From contig NZ_JAURXB010000188.1 of assembly GCF_030654605.1 (NCBI RefSeq), forward strand, positions 1 to 64,000: a stretch of DNA of 64,000 nt, read 5' to 3'. Of the stretch, positions 1 through 8,575 are shown in pieces. Position 1 is the first letter of the stretch. Each line of letters begins with the position of its first letter. Under the pieces are notes generated by a model. That model was not told the DNA's origin, did no database searches, and saw nothing but the letters and a program-made list of their open reading frames with translations. This stretch comes from Bradyrhizobium sp. GTDB taxonomy: Bacteria > Pseudomonadota > Alphaproteobacteria > Rhizobiales > Xanthobacteraceae. The position numbers and the translations under genes are program-made.

Positions 1-301
1 TATGGTCGCGCAATTCCTTCAGCTTGGCGCGCAGCTCACGCTCCTGCGCCATCAGTAGCGGAGTCGATCCCGGGGCGATGACCTCCGTGGGCTGGACCGG
101 CACCGGCGCATCGTTGCTTCGGCTGACGCGGCCCTTCTTGCTGACGATCTGCGGCGCCATGATCGCGCGCTCGACCCTGGCGGACCCGCAAACCGGGCAG
201 TTCACCAGCTTGCGCTTCTCCTGGCTCTCATAGGCCGACGAGCTCTGGAACCAGCTTTCGAAGCTATGGCCGCGATCACAATGCAGGCTGTACCGGATCA
301 T
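1..301 (-). CDS. DUF1178 family protein (partial)
   Basis: The reading frame starts at an ATG on the minus strand and runs off the left edge, so about 100 N-terminal residues are seen. The protein begins [17 protein letters not shown] and has Cys8 plus a CPVC pair (Cys35, Cys38), the zinc-ribbon-like arrangement of DUF1178 proteins. The biochemical role of this family is not known to me. Its ATG overlaps the TGA of the upstream amidase gene as ATGA, which suggests translational coupling in an amidase-DUF1178 operon. The C-terminus lies outside the window. Confidence 0.85.
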   Translation of the reverse strand, partial: MIRYSLHCDRGHSFESWFQSSSAYESQEKRKLVNCPVCGSARVERAIMAPQIVSKKGRVSRSNDAPVPVQPTEVIAPGSTPLLMAQERELRAKLKELRDH

Positions 302-1182
302 GCAGATGATCCCCGCACCAGATGCAGATGTTCGGGGCCGGCCTTGGGGTCGGCGACGCTGAAACGCCTGCCATGCTGCAGCGACGGCACGGTTTTCCGC
401 GCGGTCTCCACCAAAGCGGGATCGATTTTCGCCATGATGATGCCGGTCTCGGTGCCCGAACCCTCGGCGAGGATTTCGCCCCAGGGTGCGATGATCAGCG
501 AATGGCCGTAGCTCTGGCGTTTGCTCTCATGGGTGCCGGCCTGCGCCGCGGCGAAGACGAAGCAGCCGTTTTCGATGGCGCGAGCGCGCAGCAGCGTATG
601 CCAGTGCGCTTCGCCGGTCCGCACCGTGAAGGCGGACGGCGCGGTCAGGAACGCGGCGCCGGTCTCGGCCAGCGCGCGGTACAGCGCCGGAAAGCGCATG
701 TCATAGCAGATGGTCAGCCCGATGCGGCCCCACGGCAGGTCCGAGATCACGGCCGTCTCGCCCGGCTGGTAATTGGCGGATTCGCGATAGCTTTCGCCGC
801 CGGGCAGGTCGATATCGAACATGTGGATCTTGTCGTAACTCGCCAGCACCAGGCCGTCAGGCCCGATCAGGAACGAGCGGTTGACGGCCTTCTCGGGCGA
901 GAAGCGCAGCGCCAGTGAACCGATATGGAGATGGATTTTGAGTTCAGCCGCGAGCGCACGATAGGCTTTCAGCGACAGATCGTCTTCCTCGGACGCGAGA
1001 TGCTCGAACAGCGCCTTGCGGTTGGCTTGGATCATGTTGCTGACCTCGGGGGTCTGCACATAATCGGCGCCCTCCGCGGCGGCCTGCCGGATCAGCCTGG
1101 TGCCCTGCTCGAGATTGGCCTCGGGCAACAGCCCGCTGCACATCTGCACCATTGCAGCGGTGAAGGTTGGCTCGGTGCTCAT
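298..1182 (-). CDS. Carbon-nitrogen hydrolase (nitrilase superfamily, Nit1-like)
   Basis: A 294-residue nitrilase-superfamily amidase. The Glu-Lys-Cys catalytic triad is visible as Glu46 (TPEVSN), Lys118 ([11 protein letters not shown]) and Cys159 (TICYDMRFP). The [10 protein letters not shown] stretch is typical of the Nit1 branch, whose members hydrolyse deaminated glutathione; that substrate is inferred. The start at 1182 is chosen because its ATG overlaps the glutaredoxin TGA by one base (TGATG) and gives a family-standard N-terminus. A longer frame exists upstream but runs across grxC and comF. The protein is probably cytoplasmic. Co-transcription with a glutaredoxin fits a glutathione-related repair role. 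Confidence 0.88.
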   Translation of the reverse strand: MSTEPTFTAAMVQMCSGLLPEANLEQGTRLIRQAAAEGADYVQTPEVSNMIQANRKALFEHLASEEDDLSLKAYRALAAELKIHLHIGSLALRFSPEKAVNRSFLIGPDGLVLASYDKIHMFDIDLPGGESYRESANYQPGETAVISDLPWGRIGLTICYDMRFPALYRALAETGAAFLTAPSAFTVRTGEAHWHTLLRARAIENGCFVFAAAQAGTHESKRQSYGHSLIIAPWGEILAEGSGTETGIIMAKIDPALVETARKTVPSLQHGRRFSVADPKAGPEHLHLVRGSSA

Positions 1183-1454
1183 CAACTGGCCTTCTCGCCC
1201 GCGAGCAGGGAATCGAGCTTGCCCGCGCGGTCGAGGGCATAGAGCTCGTCGCAACCACCGACATGGGTCTCGCCGATCCAGATCTGCGGAAAGGTCGCGC
1301 CCATGCCGGCGCGATCCCACATCTGCTGGCGAAGCGCCGGATCGATGGCGACATCGTGTTCCGTGAACGCGGCTTTTTTGCGCGTCAGCAGCGATTTGGC
1401 GGCGGTGCAATAGCCGCAGCCCGGACGGGTATAGATTTCGATGGCAGCGGTCAT
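1182..1454 (-). CDS. grxC: Glutaredoxin 3
   Basis: A 90-residue glutaredoxin, the usual length for GrxC. The N-terminal strand IEIYTRPGCGYC carries the dithiol active site Cys13-Gly-Tyr-Cys16, where Gly replaces the more common Pro. The later ATFPQIWIGETHVGGCDEL stretch contains the conserved TxPxxFxx-like and GGCDEL glutathione-binding motifs. It reduces protein and glutathione mixed disulfides in the cytoplasm. The ATG at 1454 gives the canonical start; the open frame extends 16 codons further upstream into a tandem repeat, which I reject as coding. It overlaps the amidase gene by one base. Confidence 0.93.
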   Translation of the reverse strand: MTAAIEIYTRPGCGYCTAAKSLLTRKKAAFTEHDVAIDPALRQQMWDRAGMGATFPQIWIGETHVGGCDELYALDRAGKLDSLLAGEKAS

Positions 1455-1467
1455 GTCGCGCGCTCTG

Positions 1468-1517
1468 TTGTTGCAAGTAATTGCTGCAAGTAGTTGCTGC
1501 AAGTAATTGTTGCAGGT
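1468..1517. repeat. 13-bp tandem repeat upstream of grxC
   Basis: About 3.8 copies of a 13-bp unit, consensus TTGYTGCAAGTAR, at 1468-1480, 1481-1493, 1494-1506 and a partial copy to 1517. It fills the gap between comF and the grxC start. Copies differ at one or two positions. It lies 14 bp upstream of the grxC ATG, so copy number could alter leader spacing of that operon. Confidence 0.85.
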
Positions 1518-1538
1518 CAGCCGGCTCGAAGTATCTGA

Positions 1539-2348
1539 TTATATGGGGGCTTTGAAGGTGTCCACAACCCGCGCGAACACCAGCACGTCGACCGAAGCAG
1601 CTTTCGCGCGCAACAGCGCCCGTGCGCAGGCATCGGTCGTCGCTCCCGTGGTCAGGACGTCGTCGATCAGCACCACGCGGCGGCCGTGAACCTCGGCGGC
1701 ACGGTCGGGCGCGACCTTGAAGGCGCCCTGCACGTTGCTGGCGCGCTGCGACCGCGACAGCCCGATCTGCTGCTGGGTCGGCCGCACCCGCCGCAGCGCC
1801 TCGGACGCCAGTTTGACGCCGGTCTGCCGTTCGATCACCCGCGCCAGCGCGCCGGACTGGTTGTAGCGGCGGCTCCAGCCCCGCCGCCAATGCAGCGGCA
1901 CCGGGACCAGCACGTCGGCCTCGCCGAGCAGTTCGCGGCCGGCCCGCGCCATCCAGCGGCCCATCGCCGGCGCGAGATCGGTGCGGTCCTGGTATTTCAG
2001 CGCATGCACCAGCGTGCGCGCGATGTCGTCATAGCGCACCGCGGCGCGGGCCCGCGCATAGGCCGGCGGATTGGCGATCGCCTCCATCGACAGCAGATCC
2101 GGGCCGGGATCGTAGACGAAGGGAATGCCGAGCCGCGGGCAATAAGGCGGCGCGATGAACGACAATTTGGCCCAGCATTGCGCACAGACGCCCTCGCCGT
2201 CGACCGGCTCGCGGCAGGCGACGCACAAGGTCGGCAGCGCGAGGTCGAGCGCAAGCTTTGAGGTCAGTTGCCAGGCGCCGCGGCACGCCTTCAGCGCCCC
2301 GCGCAGATGGCTGGCGATGAAGCGGGATGGGGGTGCCTGGGCGTCCAT
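1539..2348 (-). CDS. comF: ComF family protein (phosphoribosyltransferase fold)
   Basis: A 269-residue ComF/GntX-type protein. The N-terminal part has two zinc-knuckle-like pairs (Cys42/Cys45 and Cys55/Cys58). The C-terminal half has the phosphoribosyltransferase fold with the PRPP-loop signature VVLIDDVLTTGAT at about 225-237, and a VPVPLHWRRGWSRRYNQ motif near 148-163. ComF homologues are linked to DNA uptake in transformable bacteria; the role in this lineage is unknown and a phosphoribosyl substrate has not been established. It stands alone upstream of the grxC operon. Confidence 0.9.
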   Translation of the reverse strand: MDAQAPPSRFIASHLRGALKACRGAWQLTSKLALDLALPTLCVACREPVDGEGVCAQCWAKLSFIAPPYCPRLGIPFVYDPGPDLLSMEAIANPPAYARARAAVRYDDIARTLVHALKYQDRTDLAPAMGRWMARAGRELLGEADVLVPVPLHWRRGWSRRYNQSGALARVIERQTGVKLASEALRRVRPTQQQIGLSRSQRASNVQGAFKVAPDRAAEVHGRRVVLIDDVLTTGATTDACARALLRAKAASVDVLVFARVVDTFKAPI

Positions 2349-2401
2349 GGATGGGGAGGCTAACGTTGGCTCTATCGACTCTCAAGCAACAAAGCCGCTC
2401 G

Positions 2402-2527
2402 CGTGCCCCGGACGCAGCGCAGCGCGCCGCACTTGCGGCGTGGTGCGCTGCAGAGCCGGGGCCCATGCCGCATCTGGGTCCCGGCTCTGCGGAGCAGCGC
2501 AAGCGCGCCGCACCGCGTCCGGGACAC
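2402..2527. repeat. Large palindromic intergenic repeat
   Basis: Arms GTGCCCCGGACGC (2403-2415) and GCGTCCGGGACAC (2514-2526) face each other with internal GC-rich inverted segments. It is one of a dozen such palindromic units in this window, and its sequence differs from the GTCGTCCC family found further on. It lies between the divergent comF and the small gene at 2624; the rest of 2349-2623 shows nothing recognisable. Confidence 0.7.
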
Positions 2528-2623
2528 GGGGCCCCATGAAGCACCCCGTTAACTACCCCCAGCGGTCCTGGTGGCGACCGTGCCCGCAACGGCGCAAAAT
2601 GATCGCATCGAGGGAGTTGCGTC

Positions 2624-2848
2624 ATGGCACAGTTCGCCGACATCGAGTGCCTGCGGCAGGCCACCAGTCTCCAGACTGAACTGGTGTGGCGCGAGGTCAG
2701 ACTGGCCGAAGACGCCATCAGACGCGGCCGCATTGCCGCCATTGCAAAAGATAGCGAAGGCCGCCCCAAAACCTTGCATGTCCCCGATCGACGCCCAACC
2801 GCGGTCATCCTGCCATTTCCGCGGGGTGCTCGCCACCGCCGAGGCTGA
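2624..2848 (+). CDS. Small hypothetical protein
   Basis: A 74-residue frame starting MAQFADIECLRQATSLQ, preceded by a purine-rich GAGGGAG eight or so bases before the ATG. The composition is charged, with a predicted helix around residues 8-40 and a basic C-terminus. I do not recognise a family. It is read in the same direction as the methyltransferase that follows 45 bp later. The good ribosome-binding site supports it; its short length and the absence of a known domain keep the call tentative. Confidence 0.45.
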   Translation: MAQFADIECLRQATSLQTELVWREVRLAEDAIRRGRIAAIAKDSEGRPKTLHVPDRRPTAVILPFPRGARHRRG

Positions 2849-2893
2849 GCGCCGGATTGCCAGAACCGACTGCTTCGGCGTACCAACCCCGCC

Positions 2894-3745
2894 ATGGCCC
2901 CGAGCCCGACCGCAGCCCCCGTTTTGTTCGACCGCGCCTTGCTGCGGGCGCGGCAATCGCGCGCGGCTGCATTGGGCGCGGCGACGTTCCTGCTCGATCG
3001 CGTCGCCGAGGATATGTCGGAGCGGCTGCACGCGGTGCTCCGGGAGTTCAGGACGGCGGCTGATATCGGCACTGCGGGCGAACAACTCCGCAACGTGCTG
3101 GCCGGTCGCGTCGATCAGCTTACGCCCGTCGCGCTGCCCGACCTCGAATCCGAGCCGCTGCGGCTTTCGCCTGATATCCTCGATCTCGCAGTGTCCGCGC
3201 TGGCGCTGCAATTCGTCAACGATCTGCCCGGCGTGCTGGCGCAGATCCGCCGCGCGCTTAAGCCGGACGGGCTGTTGCTGGCGGCGATGATCGGCGGCGA
3301 TACGCTGACCGAGCTGCGGCAAAGTTTTGCCGCCGCGGAAGCCGAATGCGAGGGCGGCGTGTCGCCCCGCGTGGCTCCATCAGCCGACCTGCGCGAGATC
3401 GGCGCGCTGCTGCAGCGTACAGGTTTCGCGCTGCCGGTCATCGACGTCGACCGTGTCGTGGTACGCTACGACAGCGCCTTCGCACTGATGGCCGATCTCA
3501 GGCGGATGGGCGCCACCAATATCCTGGTCGAGCGGCGGCGGACGCCGACCCGCCGCGCCACGCTGTTGCGGATGGCGCAGATCTACAGCGAGCGTTTTGC
3601 GGATTCCGACGGCCGCATCCGTGCCACCTTCGATGTGATCTGGCTGTCCGGCTGGGCGCCGCATGCGAGCCAGCAGCAGCCGCTGAAGCCGGGTTCGGCG
3701 AAGGCGAGCCTGGCGGAGGCGGTGAAGCGGCTTGCGCCGGAATGA
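2894..3745 (+). CDS. Class I SAM-dependent methyltransferase (NDUFAF5/BioC-like)
   Basis: A 283-residue protein resembling the NDUFAF5/BioC-like methyltransferase branch of alphaproteobacteria. A degenerate AdoMet motif I is seen as AADIGTAGEQL around residue 55, and post-motif segments DLAVSALALQFVNDLPGVL and RRALKPDGLLLAAMIGG at about 95-135. The C-terminal region, with RRMGATNILVERRRTPTR, matches the family's usual ending. In mitochondria NDUFAF5 modifies a complex I subunit; the bacterial substrate is not known. The glycine loop is weaker than in classical enzymes, so activity is not assured. Confidence 0.75.
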   Translation: MAPSPTAAPVLFDRALLRARQSRAAALGAATFLLDRVAEDMSERLHAVLREFRTAADIGTAGEQLRNVLAGRVDQLTPVALPDLESEPLRLSPDILDLAVSALALQFVNDLPGVLAQIRRALKPDGLLLAAMIGGDTLTELRQSFAAAEAECEGGVSPRVAPSADLREIGALLQRTGFALPVIDVDRVVVRYDSAFALMADLRRMGATNILVERRRTPTRRATLLRMAQIYSERFADSDGRIRATFDVIWLSGWAPHASQQQPLKPGSAKASLAEAVKRLAPE

Positions 3746-3793
3746 TCTGTCTCAGCGCAATATGAGGTATTTTGATACCCTCAACCTTACTGC

Positions 3794-3810
3794 GCATGGG
3801 GTTGTTTTCG
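3794..3810. repeat. 17-bp motif shared with 23161-23177
   Basis: The sequence GCATGGGGTTGTTTTCG occurs here and again at 23161-23177, followed in both places by a short spacer and TTTTTG. Both copies lie between convergently transcribed genes. It may be a dispersed regulatory or terminator-associated motif. Confidence 0.6.
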
Positions 3811-3861
3811 AGATTTTTGTCCAGGCCCCGCTGCGCCCCGCCGATGGTACGCTTTGTCGGG

Positions 3862-4272
3862 TCACATCAGCAGATCGATCAGATGCGGGATCAGCGGGAT
3901 GTCCGCCGGCGGCATCCGGTAGTCGCGCAGTTTGTTGGCGCGGACCCAGGCCAGTTGCTGGCCCTCGCGCGCGACCACCACGCCGTCCCAGCGCCGGCAG
4001 ATGTAAAGCGGCATCAGCAGGTGAAAATCATCATACGCGTGGCTGGCGAAGGTCAGCGGCGCCAGGCAGTCCGCCTTCACGGTGATGCCGATTTCCTCGT
4101 GCAGCTCGCGGATCAGGGTCTGTTCCGGCCGCTCGCCGCGCTCGAGCTTGCCGCCGGGAAATTCCCACAGCCCCGCCAGCGCCTTGCCCTGCGGACGCTG
4201 GGCGATCAGCACGCGCTTGTCGGCATCGACCAGCGCGCAGGCGACCACGAGGGTGAGCTTGATGTCGGTCAT
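3862..4272 (-). CDS. mutT: Nudix hydrolase, MutT-like (8-oxo-dGTP diphosphatase)
   Basis: A 136-residue Nudix protein. The Nudix box is complete: Gly41, Glu47, then RELHEEIGI at 55-63, fitting GX5EX7REUXEEXGU. The N-terminus (LVVACALVDADKRVLIAQRP) and the FASHAYDDFHLLMPLY segment resemble MutT, which hydrolyses 8-oxo-dGTP to prevent oxidative mutagenesis. The length is close to the E. coli enzyme. It converges with the methyltransferase gene. The exact nucleotide substrate is inferred from family resemblance. Confidence 0.88.
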   Translation of the reverse strand: MTDIKLTLVVACALVDADKRVLIAQRPQGKALAGLWEFPGGKLERGERPEQTLIRELHEEIGITVKADCLAPLTFASHAYDDFHLLMPLYICRRWDGVVVAREGQQLAWVRANKLRDYRMPPADIPLIPHLIDLLM

Positions 4273-4456
4273 ATCAGGCGGATGCTTTGGAAAGCCGGTT
4301 CGGCGATTTGCCGCTCCTTCGGAAAGGTTTCATTAACCAGCAATGTGCTTACCGCCAACCTGTTTGTTTGCCCCGTTTTTCTGCGATCGGGATAAGCCAA
4401 CCTTAATGCGCCGCGCCTAGATTTCACGGGATTTTGAACCGGTCAGGCACCCCTTC

Positions 4457-5782
4457 ATGCGCAAGCTCCTTCGTGAAATCGGCCGCTTTCGCAGTGACAG
4501 ATCCGGCAACGTCGCGGTGATCTTCACGCTGGCGCTGTTGCCGATCCTGTCGGCGATCGGCTGCGCGGTCGATTACAGCCGGGCGACGCAGCTCAGGAGC
4601 AAACTGCAATCGGCAATCGACGCCGCCAGCGTCGGATCGGTCGCCAAAAAGTCGCCAGCCTTCATTGCCGCGGGCGCGATGACCGGGGACGGCGCGATCG
4701 CGGTCGGCGTCACCGACGCGAAGGCGATCTTCGACGGCAACATGTCCGGGGTGACCGGCTATACGCTCAACAGCGTGACTCCCGCCGTGAGCAAGACCGG
4801 CATGGTCATCACCTCCACCGTGACATTCTCGGCCAATGTCCCGACGGTATTTCTCACCGTCATGGGCAAGACCACGATGACGGTCACCGGCAGCTCGACC
4901 TCGGTCTCCAAGATGCCGCAATACATCGATTTCTATCTGCTGCTCGACAATTCGCCGTCGATGGGCGTGGGCGCGACCCCGGCCGACGTTACGAAGATGG
5001 TCAACAATACGTCGGACAAGTGCGCCTTCGCCTGTCACGATGTCAATGACAACAACAACTACTATAAAAAGGCCAAGGCCCTCGGGGTGACGACGCGGAT
5101 CGACGTGCTGCGCACGGCGACACAGCAATTGATGGACACCGCGTCTGCCACGCAGACCTATACCAACCAGTTCCGGATGGCGATCTACGACTTCGGCGCG
5201 TCGGCCAGCACCACCGGCCTGCGGACGTTGTTTGCGTTGTCTTCATCCTTGAGCAGCGCCAAGACCGCCGCCGGCAACATCGATCTGATGACCGTCCAGG
5301 GTCAGAACCAGAACAACGACATGGATACGCAATACACCAACATTTTTCCGGCGATGAACAGCGCGGTCACCAATCCGGGAACCGGCACCTCCGGGTCACC
5401 GCTGAAGTATCTGTTCTTCGTCTCCGACGGCGTCGCCGACGAACAAAACAGCGGCTGCCTCAAACCAAAGGCGTCGAGCAATCGATGCCAGTCGCCGATC
5501 AATCCCTTGCTCTGCAAGCAATTGAAGGACCGCGGCATCAAGGTCGCGGTGCTGTACACCACCTATCTCGATCTGCCGACCAACTCCTGGTACAATACCT
5601 GGATCAAGCCGTTCAATGCCGGGCCGTACGACCCCGCCTCGGTGAACAGCGAGATCGCGACGAAGATGGAGGAGTGCGCGTCACCGGGCTTCTACTTCGA
5701 GGTCACCCCGACCCAGGGCATCTCGGAGGCGATGAATGCGCTGTTCCAGAAGGCCATCTCCGACGCCCGCATCAGCAACTGA
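4457..5782 (+). CDS. TadG-like pilus assembly protein with von Willebrand factor A domain
   Basis: A 441-residue protein. The N-terminus has a TadE/TadG-type transmembrane segment (residues about 18-40, GNVAVIFTLALLPILSAIGCA) followed by the VDYSRA motif typical of TadG. A von Willebrand A domain follows from about residue 155, with a MIDAS-like DNSPSMG motif and a later FVSDGVAD strand. TadG-like proteins are anchored in the inner membrane, project into the periplasm and support Flp pilus assembly. No other tad gene lies nearby, so this is a solitary copy, as is common in rhizobia. Confidence 0.85.
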   Translation: MRKLLREIGRFRSDRSGNVAVIFTLALLPILSAIGCAVDYSRATQLRSKLQSAIDAASVGSVAKKSPAFIAAGAMTGDGAIAVGVTDAKAIFDGNMSGVTGYTLNSVTPAVSKTGMVITSTVTFSANVPTVFLTVMGKTTMTVTGSSTSVSKMPQYIDFYLLLDNSPSMGVGATPADVTKMVNNTSDKCAFACHDVNDNNNYYKKAKALGVTTRIDVLRTATQQLMDTASATQTYTNQFRMAIYDFGASASTTGLRTLFALSSSLSSAKTAAGNIDLMTVQGQNQNNDMDTQYTNIFPAMNSAVTNPGTGTSGSPLKYLFFVSDGVADEQNSGCLKPKASSNRCQSPINPLLCKQLKDRGIKVAVLYTTYLDLPTNSWYNTWIKPFNAGPYDPASVNSEIATKMEECASPGFYFEVTPTQGISEAMNALFQKAISDARISN

Positions 5783-5809
5783 GGGCTGCTCGCCTGCACC
5801 ATCCCCCGG

Positions 5810-5911
5810 CCGTCATCCCCGGGATGAACGCGATTGCGTTCACCCCTGAGGTGCGCGCCTTCTCAGGCGCGCCTCCAGCGACAACGGGAAGCCGTTGCGC
5901 GGGGATGACGG
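5810..5911. repeat. Palindromic intergenic repeat
   Basis: CCGTCATCCCC at 5810-5820 pairs with GGGGATGACGG at 5901-5911, with inner inverted arms GAACGCGATTGCGTTC and GCGCGCCTTCTCAGGCGCGC. It lies between the convergent tadG-like and argJ genes and could fold into a long hairpin. Confidence 0.75.
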
Positions 5912-5923
5912 TTGTGCACCGTG

Positions 5924-7165
5924 TTACGACCGGTAGTCGCCGTTGATCGCGACATATTCCTTGGTGAGGTCGCAGGTCAGCACGCGGTCGCGGCCCTTGC
6001 CGAGGCCGAGCGCGATCCTGATCTGGATCTTCGGGTTCTTCATCGCCGCGGACACTTCCGCCTCGTCATAGGACGGATCGCGCGCACCGCTCCTGGCGAC
6101 GCGGATGCCGTTGAACGAGATCGACAGCCTGTCGCGGTTGGCGGGCTCGCCGGCCTTGCCGACCGCCATCACTACGCGGCCCCAATTGGCGTCCTCGCCG
6201 GCGACCGCGGTCTTCACCAGCGGCGAATTCGCCACCGACATCGCGATTCTTCGCGCGGATTTCTTCGTCGTAGCACCCTCGACGATGATCTCGACCAGCT
6301 TGCGCGCGCCTTCGCCGTCGCGGGCTATCTGTTCGGCGAGATCGGCCAGCACCGCGTGGAACGCCTTGGCAAACGCCTTCAGGCGCGGGTCGCCGGCCCG
6401 GCTGATCTTCGGCGCGCCGGCGGCACTCGCGGCCCCCGTGGCGAAGGCGAGCAAGGTGTCCGACGTCGAGGTGTCGCCGTCGACGGTGACGGCATTGAAG
6501 GTGTCCCCGACGCCGCTCTTGAGCAGCGATTGCAGCGCGCCCGCGCTGAGCGGCGCGTCGGTGAACACGAAGGCCAGCATGGTCGCCATGTCGGGCGCGA
6601 TCATGCCGGAGCCCTTGGCCATGCCGTTGATGGTGACCTTTGCCTTCCCGAGCTTCACGGTTGCGGTCGCGACCTTCGGAAAGGTGTCGGTGGTCATGAT
6701 CGCTTTGGCGGCGGCCATCCAATCGCCCGGCGCGGCCGTTTCCGCCAGCGTGTCGAGCACCCCGTTGAATTTGCTGGCGTCGAGCGGTTCGCCGATCACG
6801 CCGGTCGAGGCGAGAAATACCTCATTGAGGCTGCATCCGGCCGCCTTGGCGGCGATCGAGGCGGTCAGCGCGGTCGACTGCCGCCCGGTCTTGCCGGTGA
6901 AGGCATTGGCGTTGCCGGAGTTCACCACCAGCGCGCGGGCAACCCCGCGGCCCAGTCTGGCCCGGCACCAGTCGACCGGCGCCGACGGGCATTTCGATTG
7001 GGTGAAGACGCCGGCAACGGCGGTGCCCTTGTCCATCAACGCCAGCAGCACGTCGGTGCGGCCCTTGTAGCGGATCCCCGCGGCAGCGGTCGCGAGCCTG
7101 ACGCCCGCGATCGCGGGCATCTCGGGGACATCGGTCGGGGCGAGGGGGGAGACAGCAAGGGACAT
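5924..7165 (-). CDS. argJ: Bifunctional glutamate N-acetyltransferase / ornithine acetyltransferase
   Basis: A 413-residue ArgJ. It recycles the acetyl group from N-acetylornithine to glutamate in cyclic arginine biosynthesis and, in bifunctional forms, also uses acetyl-CoA. The self-cleavage site is visible in [16 protein letters not shown], where Thr195 follows Ala194 and becomes the N-terminal nucleophile of the beta chain. [11 protein letters not shown] near 81-91 and the ending NGDYRS are family hallmarks. The length is normal. It sits just downstream of the parvulin gene on the same strand, as is common in this bacterial group. Confidence 0.96.
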   Translation of the reverse strand: MSLAVSPLAPTDVPEMPAIAGVRLATAAAGIRYKGRTDVLLALMDKGTAVAGVFTQSKCPSAPVDWCRARLGRGVARALVVNSGNANAFTGKTGRQSTALTASIAAKAAGCSLNEVFLASTGVIGEPLDASKFNGVLDTLAETAAPGDWMAAAKAIMTTDTFPKVATATVKLGKAKVTINGMAKGSGMIAPDMATMLAFVFTDAPLSAGALQSLLKSGVGDTFNAVTVDGDTSTSDTLLAFATGAASAAGAPKISRAGDPRLKAFAKAFHAVLADLAEQIARDGEGARKLVEIIVEGATTKKSARRIAMSVANSPLVKTAVAGEDANWGRVVMAVGKAGEPANRDRLSISFNGIRVARSGARDPSYDEAEVSAAMKNPKIQIRIALGLGKGRDRVLTCDLTKEYVAINGDYRS

Positions 7166-7253
7166 GAGGGCTTCCGGCTATGAGGCGAGGGAAGCGCTCT
7201 GTATCACTTTCACCGTTGCGACGGGAGAGGGCACGCCGCCCGATCACGTTCCG

Positions 7254-7286
7254 CCCGTCGTCCCGGCCTTGAGCCGGGACGACGGG
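7254..7286. repeat. Perfect 14-bp palindromic hairpin
   Basis: CCCGTCGTCCCGGC (7254-7267), loop CTTGA, and its exact reverse complement (7273-7286). It lies directly downstream of the parvulin gene on its strand and could stall or stabilise the transcript, but there is no T-run after it on that strand, so it is not a canonical terminator. The GTCGTCCCGG core matches the larger repeats elsewhere in the window. Confidence 0.75.
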
Positions 7287-7291
7287 AAAAC

Positions 7292-8230
7292 TTACTTCTT
7301 CGCCGGGGGCGCCATCTTGGAGTCGGCGGGCTTGGCGGCATCCGGCTTGGCGTCGGTCTTGGTATCCGTCTTGGCCGCCTCGGCGGGCTTGTCCATGCGC
7401 TCGACCTTGGCGGCTTCGCGCAGCTTCGCCACGTACTCGGCCTGCGCCTTGCGCGTCACATAGGTCTCGATCTGGGCCTTGACCTGTTCGAACGCCGGGG
7501 CCTGCCGGTTGCGCTTTTCCTCGACCTTGATGATGTGCCAGCCGAACTGCGACTTGACGGGATCGGAGATCTTGCCGGGCTCCAGCGTGAAGGCGACGGC
7601 GGAGAATTCCGGCACCATCTGGTCCTTGGTGAAGAAACCGAGATCGCCGCCGTCGGAAGCGCCGGGATCCTTGGATTTCTTCTTGGCGAGCTCGGCAAAA
7701 TCGGCGCCCTTCTTCAACTCGGCGGCGATCGCCTTGGCGTCGTCCTCGGACTCGACCAGGATATGCCGGGCGTGAACTTCCGCTTCGCCGGTGATCTGCT
7801 TGGAGGCGTCCTCATAGACCTTCTTCATGGCCTCGTCGGTGGTCGCGGCCTTGCCCTCGGTCGCCAGCAGGCTGTCCATCAGCAGCCGGTTGCGGGTAAA
7901 CGCCAGCCGCTTCTTGAAGTCCTCGTTGTTTTCGACCTTCTTGTCCTCGGCGGCCTTGGCGACGATCTTCATGTCGATCAGGAAGGCCAGCACGTTTTCC
8001 CGCTTGGTCGACGGGTCCATCTGCGCGAGGCTCGGTCCCAGTTCTTCCTCGGCCAGCGTGAGGTCGCTCTGGCGGATTTCGGCGCCGTTGACCTTGGCGA
8101 GCACGGGGTTGGCGTCCTGCGCCCGCACCGGCAGGGCGGCCAGCAGCACCATGGCGAACGCGCCGGTTAACGCGGCAGTGGCGACGCTGAGACGCAGGCC
8201 GGGTTTCATTTCCGGGAACGACGTGGTCAT
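7292..8230 (-). CDS. Parvulin-type peptidyl-prolyl cis-trans isomerase, exported
   Basis: A 312-residue periplasmic folding catalyst. A signal peptide covers about residues 1-38 (hydrophobic core ALTGAFAMVLLAALPVRA). An N-terminal chaperone-like segment, LAKVNGAEIRQSDLTLAEEE, is followed by the PPIC rotamase domain at about 150-245 (VHARHILVESEDDA to FGWHIIKVEEKR). The C-terminal tail is lysine/alanine/proline-rich and probably disordered. The layout is like PrsA/SurA-related proteins of alphaproteobacteria. It is divergent from secA, so secretion and periplasmic folding genes share an upstream region. Confidence 0.92.
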   Translation of the reverse strand: MTTSFPEMKPGLRLSVATAALTGAFAMVLLAALPVRAQDANPVLAKVNGAEIRQSDLTLAEEELGPSLAQMDPSTKRENVLAFLIDMKIVAKAAEDKKVENNEDFKKRLAFTRNRLLMDSLLATEGKAATTDEAMKKVYEDASKQITGEAEVHARHILVESEDDAKAIAAELKKGADFAELAKKKSKDPGASDGGDLGFFTKDQMVPEFSAVAFTLEPGKISDPVKSQFGWHIIKVEEKRNRQAPAFEQVKAQIETYVTRKAQAEYVAKLREAAKVERMDKPAEAAKTDTKTDAKPDAAKPADSKMAPPAKK

Positions 8231-8575
8231 GGAAAATCCTTATCTTCAAAGCTGGGGGCTGTTCGGGGCCGCGGGACACTCGCCCAATCGGCCAGCCTTG
8301 GCAACGCGAAAACGGTGTCAGAATGATGAAATCCTTGAGAGTTCGCGCCGTTGACAAGCCTCTGGCACAGCCATATCTCTGCAAAACCGGGTCAATGGCG
8401 ATGGCGCGTATTTGGCTGCGTTTTGGCCATTGAACCTTGGATTGCTGAATTCCCACTCATTGGGCGGATGCTCCCCGGATCGGGTCCGCGCCGCGATGCG
8501 TCACGATGAGTTGATAGGCACCCCGGTGGACCATCTCACGGCGGCAACGCCGAACGGTAAAGACAGGAATTTGGC
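8231..8575. other. Intergenic region between parvulin gene and secA
   Basis: This 345-bp divergent region must hold the promoters of both genes. I see an AGGA ribosome-binding site a few bases before the secA ATG, but no convincing -35/-10 pair or riboswitch-like fold. Confidence 0.5.

Noticed and set aside
1468..1517. Tandem repeat considered as a CRISPR fragment
   Set aside because: The units are 13 bp with no spacers, which rules out a CRISPR array.
298..1890. A long minus frame of 530 codons across the amidase, grxC and part of comF
   Set aside because: Only its last 294 codons match a family. The upstream part overlaps two well-supported genes in another frame and has shadow-like composition.
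7254..7286. Perfect hairpin as an intrinsic terminator of the parvulin gene
   Set aside because: On the minus strand it is not followed by a T-run, and the core matches the dispersed repeat family, so I list it as a repeat.
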